Source: Perkinsus marinus ATCC 50983 (taxonomy: Eukaryota; Perkinsozoa; Perkinsida; Perkinsidae). From it: 35,350 nucleotides of DNA. The position numbers were made by a program, and so were the translations under genes. The notes below the pieces were generated by a model. It was given only the letters and a program-made list of their open reading frames with translations. It was not told the origin of the DNA and ran no database searches. Below, one piece after another: positions 9,696 through 18,371 of this stretch; the stretch's first letter is position 1, and each line of letters begins with the position of its first letter. The stretch is taken from NCBI RefSeq assembly GCF_000006405.1, contig NW_003201001.1:57475-92824 (forward strand). The letters are read 5' to 3'.

Positions 9696-10275
9696 CTAAA
9701 TACCCTCCGCCTCGTTGTTGTCGGCAGCTGTAGTTGAGTCGTCCGGAGCATGGTAATGGCGGGAAATTGTCCTTAGATACCGGTTTTTCCTAGCCTCCCA
9801 ACTGTTGTGTTCACTGAGTTGCACGGCTGCCGAAAAAAAGTTATTATACGGGTTATAGTCGTAGTAACTGTTGTTGTGATCGGAATTCTTGTACAACCCG
9901 TTCCCCAACAGAGGAATCATTGTTAGTTTGAGACTCAAACTTTGAGTCCCTCTAGTCTCGTCGGCGTCTGTATTACAGACTCTATAAGATTGTTACGGTG
10001 GGAACAATGTAACAGTTCTCGAGAGAGAGCACAGCCTGTAATATCAGTATCCTTAATCTACCAAATCGCCAACAGTAGAACGACGGCCAGGCGAGAAGCT
10101 GTGATGGCTATGAGCATAGCGATCACACTGATCGCTCTGAGGAGACGGGCGTCACAATCCTTGTGATCGGGTTGGTCGTCAACACGCTGAGAAGAGTTAC
10201 TCCAAGCAATGAGAAAACTCTGTCATGGCACTGTGCACCCGAGATAGAGAGATAAACGTAAGCTGGGACTCGCAT
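9696..10275 (-). CDS. Small membrane protein with Asn/Tyr-rich tail; splice sites partly unresolved
   Basis: The last exon (about 9696-9921, minus) encodes a hydrophilic tail with SDHNNSYYDYNPYNNFF and an acidic end (STTAADNNEAEGI, stop 9698-9696). An upstream stretch around 10070-10200 reads RLLRAISVIAMLIAIT then ASRLAVVLLLAIW, a long hydrophobic segment able to cross the membrane once or twice. A candidate start is the ATG at 10275-10273. Introns placed to join these parts keep the frame, but one would be only 26 nt, so exact boundaries are uncertain. It converges on the gene at 7192-9480 with a 215-bp gap. Function unknown. Confidence 0.42.
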
Positions 10276-10293
10276 TTCAGCCCATGAATTCGG

Positions 10294-10312
10294 CACTAGT
10301 GAGTCACTAGTG
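10294..10312. repeat. Perfect palindrome, 9-bp arms, 1-nt centre
   Basis: CACTAGTGA / G / TCACTAGTG. A near-perfect partner (10-bp arms, one mismatch, 1-nt centre) follows at 10328-10348. Confidence 0.85.
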
Positions 10313-10412
10313 ACCGACTATAGTAAGGGCGGCCCTTGAAGGACCGCCGATATGTTGGGTCGGAGTGACATGATGTCATTGACATCGAGCTGCTCGGGGC
10401 TCAGGGGTCCAT

Positions 10413-10437
10413 TTCAATCATGATTTTCATGATTGAA
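10413..10437. repeat. Perfect palindrome, 11-bp arms, 3-nt centre
   Basis: TTCAATCATGA / TTT / TCATGATTGAA. Confidence 0.85.
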
Positions 10438-11068
10438 CACTCGAGTCAAATGTACGAAATGGTCCATTTCTCCATTTCAAATGGAGGAAGATATGAACTG
10501 CAAGTTTCGTACACTGGAGATGCCCCGTATAACGTGTACACCCGCATACAGTTTTATGCCTAGTGTACAACGTGAATTGGGCCAGGTGAAATTCACTTAG
10601 TGAATATAGATTTCACACTTCGCTAAAAACCGCCAGTGAAAATCGCCATTGCGTGTAAAACGCGTAATTGTTTTCGCGTGAAATTCGTGAAATACGAAGT
10701 GTAAAACCCGTTCTTTGCTACACATGCGAGTAACATAGCGGGAAGATCATTCGGCTTCCTGAAAAGCTTCGATATTCCAAACATAAAGTGCAGTAGACTC
10801 CCGGAGGCAGGAGTGTCCGGCGGCGCAATGACTTGCCACCGAGACTCCAGCGTGCTTGAGGCGCAAGCCCTAAGCTAATTAATTCTGATTATACTGAGAA
10901 CGAGCAAACTGGAGTTTGAGTGGCCTATTAGGATATGCTGAGTCGAATGAGTGATAGGTTGCCCGCAAGACCAAAGGCTGACTCACCAAAGGAAGCCTTG
11001 CTTGGGAATATTTGACGGGTGACTAATCCACGTACTACACTGGAGTGAACTTCACTTGACGTGGGTCA

Positions 11069-11089
11069 GTGCTTCACTCAGTGAAGCAC
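11069..11089. repeat. Perfect palindrome, 10-bp arms, 1-nt centre
   Basis: GTGCTTCACT / C / AGTGAAGCAC. Confidence 0.85.
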
Positions 11090-11133
11090 AAGGATCAAGA
11101 TCTACGCGGAGTTCGTGAAGTTTATGGGAATTC

Positions 11134-11154
11134 CGCGTAGTGAATCACTACGCG
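11134..11154. repeat. Perfect palindrome, 10-bp arms, 1-nt centre
   Basis: CGCGTAGTGA / A / TCACTACGCG. Confidence 0.85.
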
Positions 11155-11665
11155 AGATTCACTACTAGTAAAAAGTGAGATGTATATTTGACTACTGTTT
11201 TACTCTTCGCGGGTGCATCTTCGACCCCTGCTTTTGCGAAGTGAACAGATAGATAGACTGACAGACGGGCAGACAGCTGAGTGTAGCTCACGTGTGCATA
11301 CATCAAACGATCGATCACATGGGACGCTGTTACAGGGCCCAGAGTTTTTCGTGAATCCTCTAGAAGATTGTTTTTGGCATTCCTTCCAACCTGGTCGATT
11401 GAAGCTGCAGTACTATCTGATACTCGTATCAACCTCTGGGATTGTGCTGTCAGAGTTACTAGCATCGACCACCTTGAGTATCAAGCGACGACTCGATCAT
11501 GACTTCGAGTCGAAGTCTTCGACTGGATCCGTCCACACGTCACTCAGGTGCACGCGTGTGAAATACGCCGTATATTAGACCCCAAAACATTTGAGGACTC
11601 TTTACGCTATGCTCTCACCTAGAGCTGGAAGTTAGCCTTCGCATCTCACATATTTTCTACCAACA

Positions 11666-12276
11666 ATGGCCGGTCGCATCGCCTTCCTGCATATATTCTG
11701 TTTCAGTGTCGCCTTAGCTGACGTCAAGATCCAGAGGTAGGCCGTGTGGGAAGAGGTGGACTAGTATGCATACCTTTCAGAGCAAATGCCATTTCGACAG
11801 CCGACTCCGTAGACGTAGCCGAACAACGTGAGTGGCTGTTCGATACAACGGTGCATGCTCTCCATTGTAGTTGGAGGCCAATATGAAAAGCCCATCGGTC
11901 AGGGTGACTGTTACTTATCCGGTTCTAATCTGGTTGGATGCAAGTGCAATACCGACGATGTGCTCTTCTATGCAGTGAGCTTGTTCACACTCAGAGTCTC
12001 GACCGAGCTCATCTTTCTCAGGATGAATTTGCGGTGGTCAAAGGTGTGATGTGTACGACGAAGTGCACTAATGCGACCACCTGTCCGAAACCTCCTACTA
12101 AGTGGGCCCAGTGCCAACCATACGGAGGATGCTCTATTGCGTGCAATCTCGACACGGTAACGGAGTCTGCTCCGATGGTGACATGAAATTCAACGTTCCC
12201 TCAGGACTGCCCTGCAGGAGCTGTGTGTCAACTGATCGAAGAACCCCGAGGCAAACTTTGTTTGTTCCCTAACTGA
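11666..12276 (+). CDS. Small secreted cysteine-rich protein (family member 1)
   Basis: Five exons, 11666-11736, 11781-11827, 11871-11974, 12022-12156 and 12205-12276, join to 429 nt (142 aa plus TGA). Introns are 43-48 nt with GT-AG ends. The first exon encodes a signal peptide (MAGRIAFLHIFCFSVALA, predicted cut before DVKIQ). The mature part has 12 cysteines, enough for six disulphides, in blocks GDCYLSGSNLVGCKC, MCTTKCTNATTCP, QCQPYGGCSIAC and DCPAGAVC...KLC. No membrane segment follows, so it should be secreted. The C-terminal half matches the pattern of the gene at 32180-32988, including a phase-0 intron just before the Asp that opens the last exon. Family not recognised by name; a WAP- or EGF-like disulphide fold is possible. 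A perfect palindrome overlaps its stop codon. Confidence 0.78.
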
Positions 12277-12291
12277 CTTGAAGTCAGTTAG
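12269..12291. repeat. Perfect palindrome, 11-bp arms, over the stop codon
   Basis: CTAACTGACTT / G / AAGTCAGTTAG. It covers the TGA (12274-12276) of the preceding gene and is paired with a second palindrome at 12305-12325. Confidence 0.85.
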
Positions 12292-12304
12292 AGCTTCTAG
12301 CTTA

Positions 12305-12325
12305 GAAGAAGTCAGTGACTTCTTC
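12305..12325. repeat. Perfect palindrome, 10-bp arms, 1-nt centre
   Basis: GAAGAAGTCA / G / TGACTTCTTC, 13 nt after the palindrome at 12269-12291. Confidence 0.85.
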
Positions 12326-12384
12326 AGTCAAATCACTTTTCATGATGAGTATTTCACTTGGAGATTATCTCCCATTTCTGGTAG

Positions 12385-13137
12385 ATGGATTATTCTCGGG
12401 GCGATTCAATTTTTCTTTTCAACTCACCCGATGAAGCTAGTCGACTCTCCAGCGACGAACTTGTGTCGAGTTACTCTCTATCCACCATCAATGTGTATTA
12501 CTTCATATCAGGACAGGATAGTAGATCACGAGCTGTAAACATCGTTCATCGCCTCGGTTGCCATCCCCTTGGACATCTCTCATCATGGTATGATAACACA
12601 TACCATACTGTGAGAAGAATCTCAGAAATGATTCACCACTACACACTGTATATCCCATCGGCTATGCCAACTCCGCATTTTGCATTGGCCAAAACCAACA
12701 GAAAATCCCTCAACTGTGGCAAGTGGAATAAGAAAAATCGTCTTAGGAAATTGATGATTCTTCGCTCGACAACGAACGCACAAGATGATATGATCGTACC
12801 GATAGCCCAGCCATCGAAACTTCGTGTACATCAGTCTTCTACGGTCGAGGTTGCCCGGTATCTTGGTGCGTGTGAAGAATTCGCTCATCGTCCTAATTGA
12901 GCTCAGTATCGATCTCCTCGTAAAAGACCGATACTGGCTCCAACTATGACACTACGGCTTGTTGCGTTCGATCAACTGAAGGTCGTCGACTCCCAGAGAT
13001 ATTTTCCCGAAATTGACAGTTCGATCCATCAAAAGCATAGCTCCTTATACTCTTTCCCCCACGCTGCCAATCATAGCATATCAGTAGATCCGGATCCATT
13101 CAAAGAGTCAAACTCAACTCCCAACAACTACATTTAA
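12385..13137 (+). CDS. Unrecognised protein, two exons with a 36-nt intron
   Basis: The same frame is open from 12385 to TAA 13135-13137 except for one TGA at 12898-12900. That TGA lies in a candidate 36-nt intron (12866-12901, GTGCGT...ATTGAG, with a CTAAT branch-like sequence), and removing it keeps the frame: 717 nt, 238 aa. The open length makes chance unlikely. The protein begins MDYSRGDSIFLFNSPDEA and has no clear signal peptide or membrane segment; the middle is basic (NKKNRLRKL). The 5' end is uncertain: the frame at 12278 could be an upstream exon, and an acceptor-like TTCTGGTAG precedes the ATG. It is convergent with the phosphatase gene (83-bp gap). Its last exon is duplicated at 2-237. 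A degenerate gene with a real stop is the alternative. Confidence 0.5.
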
Positions 13138-13716
13138 TAGTCTCCTTGCATACATCAGGAACAGTAACCTCGACTAGGTAAACATAAACAATGATAAATT
13201 TTCAACACCTGAAAAACTGCTAAGCATTAGCTTGCTGAGAACTCTCTTCTTCAACCGAATCTTCGCCAGCGTCATCACTATCAGGGAAGCACTCCCAAGA
13301 GCCGATCCTAGCCGGATTGTAACAACACAGCTGTCCCGAACCTAATACACCACCATCGTTCAATAGTACCGCAAGGGAAGTCAAAAGCATACGATAGTTA
13401 AACGAAGCTGATGACTGTGAAACCAGGAAAGTGAGATGTTCAGCATTAACCCACCGTTATAGCGCATTCCTATCATAGTGTTGCTGGCGTTCTTCAAGAC
13501 TCGATCTGTGAGGCCAAGGAGATTCAACGACTCCTCCGTGAGCTGGTAATGACCTTCTTCATCTCGTACCATCACCTATCGTTCAAGCGGAGCGAAGCGT
13601 CCCATGTTTACCATTTTCAGCTTTTGTCTTACAACAACATCGCAATTATGAGGATTGTAGGTTTCCTCGAAAAGGTCAACCGTCCAGTTGAACCAACGCA
13701 TGAGAAAAATACGAAG
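12901..13716. repeat. Segmental duplicate (copy 2) of 1-816
   Basis: 99% identical to 1-816. It covers the last exon of the gene at 12385 and the last three exons of the phosphatase gene (3' part of exon 8 through the stop). The right end of homology abuts a perfect palindrome (13717-13735). Confidence 0.95.
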
Positions 13717-15905
13717 AGTTACTCCGTGAGTAACTATAACCTACACAAGATACCCATGAAACGGTAAGATACTTTTCATGCCCATTTTAGTACCACGTCA
13801 GAATCTTCGGTATAACACAAATGGCCAGCAAATACATCACTGCGAGTTCGTGGTCGAGGGGCTCGTCTGAGGGGAATTTCTCAAAAGATGGTATGCGTAA
13901 GCCATTACGATCTCCTCCGTGCCGGATCGCTCCAATGCCGCTTCATAGACTCCAAAAACGTCGTCACTCGATCGTAGACATCAGCGCCAGATTCACCTAT
14001 AGGAGTTCACCGAGAAGTGGTATCACATTTGCACGCATGCACAACTCACCGTGAGGAAAGCGGTAGAAGAAACGACCGAATCTCTCCCTTTCTTGTTTGC
14101 ACTTCAGCATTTCCGTAGGACATTGAAAATTACCAAAATCTTGTTCCCTGATTCGCGGCTCTGACCGAACCGAGACTACCCTGTCCAATCCAATAGTCTT
14201 CGCGATTTCCTCGTACGTCTGAGGGGTGAATGACATCAATGGAGCTTCACCCGTGATATGAAAAAACACATTTCACACTTCATATAGTACGTGATATGGG
14301 ACGACTCGTCTAAGGTGATTCGCTAAGTGTTTCCAATTCGCTTCATATCACGTTTTTCCACTGAGTATTACGCCACTTCACGTAAGGCGGACGGAGCTCT
14401 AATAAGCACCGTTGGGTCTTTCATTTCTCGCCTGTCCTCACCGTTTCGTCCACCATTGCAACCGAGTAATATATCGTTGAATTGTATCACATAAGTCACT
14501 AAACTTCAATTTTCCGAAGCCCGACTCAGCCTCACACACTTCGCTCCAACCAGACGGAGTCCCAACGCTCCCTACCTCGACTGTCCGTCTATACGGACTC
14601 ACATAGAAGACCGCTCGCTTCACCAGCTTCTTGATTTGCTCTCCAGCACATCGTGCTTCCAGCCGACCTTCTCCTGTAAGCGGCACCTTCCAATCTGGAA
14701 TCTGACTGTACCTGACTATCCCTATTCGATACTATATAGCAATAGCATATAGTAAATGTAGTGCGAGATCTATATTGTGAATATATATATAGATGCTTTG
14801 AAGCTCGGTCGATAACAGAAAACCTCCCACGTCCCATCATCTTTTATAAAATTCCACAAACGAAAAACCTTCGCCATTGACGAACTTGTAAGTCAACTAC
14901 AACATACTTTTCCATGAACTCCTCCGTAGGATCAATCATAGCGTATGACGATAGAAACAAGTCAATATTTAATCTCAGCCTAGTGCGCTCAGTCGTACCG
15001 ACACTATACTTAGTTGAGAGATCTACACCTTTTTCACCTCAAGTTGAAATGATAGAACCATAATTTCTACCCCCTACCAGCCAACGTCAACTCAGAATTT
15101 GGAAAGCTCTACTCGAAGATATTTGATTCCGATTTCAATAACAATGAACAACTCCCACGTAGATCCAAAAAGGCCGTAAGCCGCCATCTAAACTTAAATA
15201 AGGAAACCCGAAAATTCCTAATTCACGTTTGATCATTAGAACTTGAGGTGAAAATGGCAGTAGAGACCAAGAGAGCCGCCCTACTGTACTACGTATGTTC
15301 GTCTATATTCCCCATACTCTCTCCGTGGCGAACCTGCACTAGCATGAGGTCACCCCGCCGACAGAGGACGACTTGTTCTTACCAGGATGATTCGACGAGG
15401 TCTAAAACCTGATGCTTGACTCGAACGTGGTCGCCGCCGATTGAACTTGCTGTACGACGGTAGTGCAGGACCTGACGAAGAAGTTGCTCCTAAACGACGT
15501 CATAGAGCTGCTCGACTTGCGATGCAATGTTGATATACGCACTAGCTCAAACGACTTGGGACTACACTGCGTGCCAAAATGAGCGTAATTTTCGAAAATT
15601 AATGAAAATCGATATGAAACTTGGCAGATACAATGTAAACATTGATATGAACATGTACTGTGAGAAACGTAATCGTTCAAATCTATGATGGAGAGAAACT
15701 ATCCATTATGTCATCTGCACTCCTTCAGTTTCCATTTATTACTCGACAAGCCTTCATCCGCACTACTGCTAACCTCCCCATCCAACTCGAGAGGAGACGG
15801 GAACGCATCTGTTGAGCTCACAGGCGAACCTTCTTCGTATCCGGCCAAGGCAACCTCAAGATTCGTAGGAGGTCGCAGTTCGGGCGAATGGAGATCTCTA
15901 GGCAT
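13220..15905 (-). CDS. Histidine phosphatase, phosphoglycerate-mutase-like (AT74 type)
   Basis: Ten minus-strand exons: 15905-15743, 15489-15383, 15333-15293, 14705-14576, 14218-14050, 13996-13909, 13866-13794, 13740-13633, 13575-13455, 13407-13220. Joined they give 1,188 nt (395 aa plus TAG), and all junctions are GT-AG in matching phase. After a Ser/Pro-rich N-terminal extension of about 85 residues come RRIILVRHGESMGNID (phospho-accepting His93 in RHG), DWKVPLT, FYVSPYRRT, REQDFGNFQ, RFFYRFPHGESGADVYDR and VIVTHGVTLRIFLMRWF (second catalytic His262). These are the branch-2 histidine-phosphatase motifs seen in plant and protist AT74-like proteins. The tail is acidic. Expected role: phosphomonoester hydrolysis, substrate unknown. 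The first exon is joined by inference (phase fits); the RHG core onward is firm. Two long introns carry mobile-element relics. Confidence 0.87.
14240..14402. mobile_element. MITE-like element A in a phosphatase intron
   Basis: Starts GGAGCTTCACCCGTGATATG and ends ACGCCACTTCACGTAAGG..GGAGCTC. The same left and right end blocks occur at 22417-22542 with a different interior, and the ends are partly inverted copies of each other. An internal 11-bp inverted repeat (CGTGATATGAA / TTCATATCACG) supports a fold-back DNA element. No coding capacity. It sits wholly in an intron and is oriented differently from transcription. Confidence 0.6.
14405..14470 (+). repeat. LTR-like relic in the phosphatase intron
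   Basis: About 65 bp, including CATTTCTCGCC and TGTCCTCACCGTTTCGT, resembles the reverse complement of the LTR at 6531-6784 (corresponding LTR part near 6695-6765) with scattered differences. It may be a fragment of an older, related LTR, or a shared short sequence of the same repeat family. It directly follows MITE-like element A. Confidence 0.4.
15029..15254. mobile_element. Inverted-repeat element in a phosphatase intron
   Basis: TTTTTCACCTCAAGTTG near 15029 is matched in reverse by GAACTTGAGGTGAAAAT near 15238-15254, giving 15-16-bp terminal inverted repeats around a ~226-bp body without coding content. It lies in the 587-nt intron of the phosphatase gene. The size suggests a MITE; no clear target duplication is seen. 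Confidence 0.45.
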
Positions 15906-16094
15906 TTAGAACAACGACGACTTATAAATTCCATACCACAATTTTATCATCAAACCGAACATGTAAGCCTTCGAAAGTCGCCAGAAGTTACAAAAAGACC
16001 AATATACCCGTTCCCACCTGAATTCGAGTAAAAATCAACTCACTGTGAGTAATGAAACACGTTTGAAAATTGGGTTAAAACGATTATACAAAAA

Positions 16095-17294
16095 CTACAC
16101 GAGGATTTCCCTCACAGAAAGCGCCTCGGGATCTGTTATTTTAGCGGCGTCAAACCGGATCCTCCCCCAAAGCAGACCACTCCTCGGCGACATCACAGCC
16201 GTATAGATAGTACCATCATTCAACACGGGCTTCTCCGAGATGCAGTCAAGTACCACGGCAAAGGTGCCTACCTCTCCCTCCTTCTGGCCGTGTCTAGCAA
16301 TGCACTCTTCAGCCTTCGTTCTTCTGGGATCAGACGGAGGGTCCGGTAGCCAATTGTCATGGTTGGTCTCCACCACATACCATCCTTCTCCCAACTCTTG
16401 GACGGGCACAACCACACTGCTATCGTTACGAGTTAAGATAGATCCCTCCTTCTCTCCTTGACCAGCAACTGCAATGTACACAGAAGCCGCAAAAGGGACC
16501 TCTCTGAGGAACTGTACAGCGCCTTTATAATCTCGTACCCCTTGAGCAAACATCATCTCTCTGAACATGAAACTTTGCGGAACCGCGCCATGACTGATTC
16601 TCCTCAAAATCTCCTCTTTCGGCTCGTTCACAGACCTCCAATTTTCCTGCATGGACAAACCGTCGGTAGTAACCGCAGTTACCATTCCTCCAGCAAACCA
16701 GTAAAAATCAATAGTCTCCACATCAGCGACTCCAGGCGCTATACTCTTGTACTTGAGACTGAGAGTAACCCTTCTGGCGTAATCAGGAGCAGCTTGGTCC
16801 ATATTGCGGCCGTGCACGACATGACCATTCTCATCAGAAACCAACAACGCAGTACAATCGTGGTGAACCGTAGGAGCCTCGCTAAAATGTCCGATTTCAT
16901 GACTATAGGCCCAGGCGGCCAGATAGGGATAGCTGACGTAGTGACCATTAGCAGCAAATTCCTCAGAGATGCCCCTCAGCTCGAGAGCTTGTACAGGGAA
17001 GTGCTTTTCGAGAGCGTTCATGAACACGTCATAGTCGTTGTCAGATAGGCGGTCGAAAGTGGTTGTGTTCCACTGAGCAAAAAGTGGACGGAAACTCTCA
17101 TCGAAAGGCCACGACTTCAACGCGACTCTGACTGCAGGTTTGAAGTGCTCGGAAGGGCGTTTAGAGAGATCAACTTCAGCGTAGGGAGCCTTGGTGGGAA
17201 TGTGGTCCTGAGCGATAGCATAGGGTAGAAGTATGTAGAGAAGAAGGGGAGAAAACATTATGATGAAGAAAACTGGATGATGGGCATGTTTCAT
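16095..17294 (-). CDS. Acid ceramidase / N-acylethanolamine acid amidase family hydrolase
   Basis: Intronless, 399 aa. An N-terminal hydrophobic segment (residues about 8-28, FFIIMFSPLLLYILLP, cut near AIAQ) is a signal peptide. The Ntn-hydrolase core is recognisable: nucleophile Cys147 in HHDCTALLVSDENGHVVHGRNMD, with Arg163 and Asp166, the ETNHDNW motif, and DPRRTKAEE. The family cleaves amide bonds of ceramides or N-acylethanolamines after autocatalytic cleavage just before the Cys, in lysosomal or extracellular acid compartments. Length matches the family (about 360-400 aa). The Met at 17294 is the only good start; it is followed at once by Lys-His-rich residues and the signal core. It is divergent from the DCC gene (432-bp shared upstream region). 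Which lipid it uses cannot be told. Confidence 0.92.
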   Translation of the reverse strand: MKHAHHPVFFIIMFSPLLLYILLPYAIAQDHIPTKAPYAEVDLSKRPSEHFKPAVRVALKSWPFDESFRPLFAQWNTTTFDRLSDNDYDVFMNALEKHFPVQALELRGISEEFAANGHYVSYPYLAAWAYSHEIGHFSEAPTVHHDCTALLVSDENGHVVHGRNMDQAAPDYARRVTLSLKYKSIAPGVADVETIDFYWFAGGMVTAVTTDGLSMQENWRSVNEPKEEILRRISHGAVPQSFMFREMMFAQGVRDYKGAVQFLREVPFAASVYIAVAGQGEKEGSILTRNDSSVVVPVQELGEGWYVVETNHDNWLPDPPSDPRRTKAEECIARHGQKEGEVGTFAVVLDCISEKPVLNDGTIYTAVMSPRSGLLWGRIRFDAAKITDPEALSVREILV

Positions 17295-17726
17295 AGGAGC
17301 AAATTGCGCCTTAAACTAAAGTAACGCCTTAAGTATACCTTAAGTATACCTTAAGTAACTCCTTAAGTTGCTCCTATATTTAAGGCGCCTTAAATTAAGT
17401 ATCCTTGTGAAACAGGCCCAATGACCGAATGAATGCCAGCAACGGTCCGGACGTGGACCGTATGTGGACATGTTTTGTATCTTTAAGGCTGCAACCTAAG
17501 ATACGAAGAATCCTTAGATGCATCGTAGAAGGGAGATACCGTCACGCGCCACAAACTTCCACCATACTTCCTAGCTGTGATCTCTGCGAGATCACCTACA
17601 TGTCATAGAGGGCTAGGCTAGAAGGATGCTGACAAGGCGAATACGCGTAGAAAATTCTCCGTCACGCGCCACAAAATTATCAAGTTCGTCGGAAGTTAGC
17701 TAGATTGTAATAATTTACTCGTTGTA
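17295..17726. promoter_or_regulatory. Divergent intergenic region with CCTTAAGTATA repeats and a 17-bp direct repeat
   Basis: Shared upstream region of the amidase (minus) and DCC (plus) genes. Next to the amidase start lies an array of CCTTAAGTATA-like 11-12-mers (about 17321-17370) enclosed by inverted GGAGCAA / TTGCTCC and GCGCCTTAAA-type arms. Farther on, CCGTCACGCGCCACAAA occurs at 17539-17555 and again at 17659-17675, exactly 120 bp apart. A regulatory role is inference from position. Confidence 0.45.
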
Positions 17727-18371
17727 ATGGCATCAGAAGACCTCCGTACACTTCCTGAGGCAGAGCGCTCGGCCCTGGCCGTTAAGGGCCCTACCTTTAT
17801 TTTCGACGGCGTTTGTAATCTGTGCAACACCGCATTGAGATTTGTAAGCTGCTATACGCGAGGAGAAAGTGATGGTCCCTGTTGTTTAGGTCAATGATCA
17901 TGTACGGCCCGACGCTGATGTGAAGTATATGTGGACAAACCATCCTGACACATTGAAGGTTTTGGAGAAGTACCACATGGGTCTGCTTCGGACCTACTTT
18001 GTATCTTACTCGACCAACCTCATAGATACGACGTGAACGAGGAAGATATCAACAAGAGCTGGGGTTACCTCAAAGACGGTCAGCTGTACCGTGGTTCCAC
18101 CGCGTGGCTCATGGGCCTTCGTGAACTCACTGCTCCGTGGTGCTGGGCATACTACCTCATCCACGTCCCTGAGGTTATCAGGGAGTTCGTGTGAGTCAAC
18201 TCTGTCGAATCGCCATAGCAGTATGTGTCCTTTCTCAGGTACAATTTAGTAGCAGCAAATCGTTATCGATGGTTTGGCCGAAGTGATCAGTGTCACGTTG
18301 TGGAGAAGTCTATGTTGCATCGGTTCCTCCACACTACCAGTATGCCTTCCAAAACTACCAAGGCTGAATAA
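17727..18371 (+). CDS. DCC-family (DUF393) thiol-disulphide oxidoreductase-like protein
   Basis: Four exons, 17727-17843, 17890-17969, 18026-18190 and 18239-18371, join to 495 nt (164 aa plus TAA). Introns are 46, 56 and 48 nt. The protein carries the family signature FIFDGVCNLCN with its CxxC near residues 30-33, ALRFVNDHVRPD, a central SWGYLKDGQLYRGSTAW segment and the C-terminal YNLVAANRYRWFGR block typical of DCC proteins. There is no signal peptide, so it is probably cytosolic or organellar. The family is thioredoxin-like and presumed to act in thiol/disulphide exchange; substrates are unknown. Length is slightly above the usual 130-150 aa because of short N- and C-terminal additions. 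Confidence 0.92.

Larger units (their letters stand above)
10276..11665. other. Gene-free spacer rich in perfect palindromes
   Basis: I see no supported gene here. Overlapping frames at 11148-11578 on both strands have no recognisable features. The stretch is dense in TCAC/GTGA motifs and perfect inverted repeats: 10294-10312, 10328-10348 (one mismatch), 10413-10437, 10470-10486, 10591-10605, 11069-11089 and 11134-11154. Downstream parts should include the promoter of the gene at 11666. Confidence 0.6.

Noticed and set aside
11148-11578. Overlapping frames of 105 (minus) and 121 (plus) codons
   Set aside because: They overlap antisense, have no recognisable feature and lie in palindrome-rich spacer; neither has splice-supported neighbours.
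14837-15040. Open minus-strand stretch inside the phosphatase intron (…MIDPTEEFMEKY…)
   Set aside because: The flanking exons join perfectly in phase without it, and about 65 open codons is not exceptional among all frames searched.
15711-15905. Independent 64-aa minus-strand protein
   Set aside because: A phase-1 donor inside it joins cleanly to the phosphatase exon at 15489, so it is better explained as that gene's first exon.
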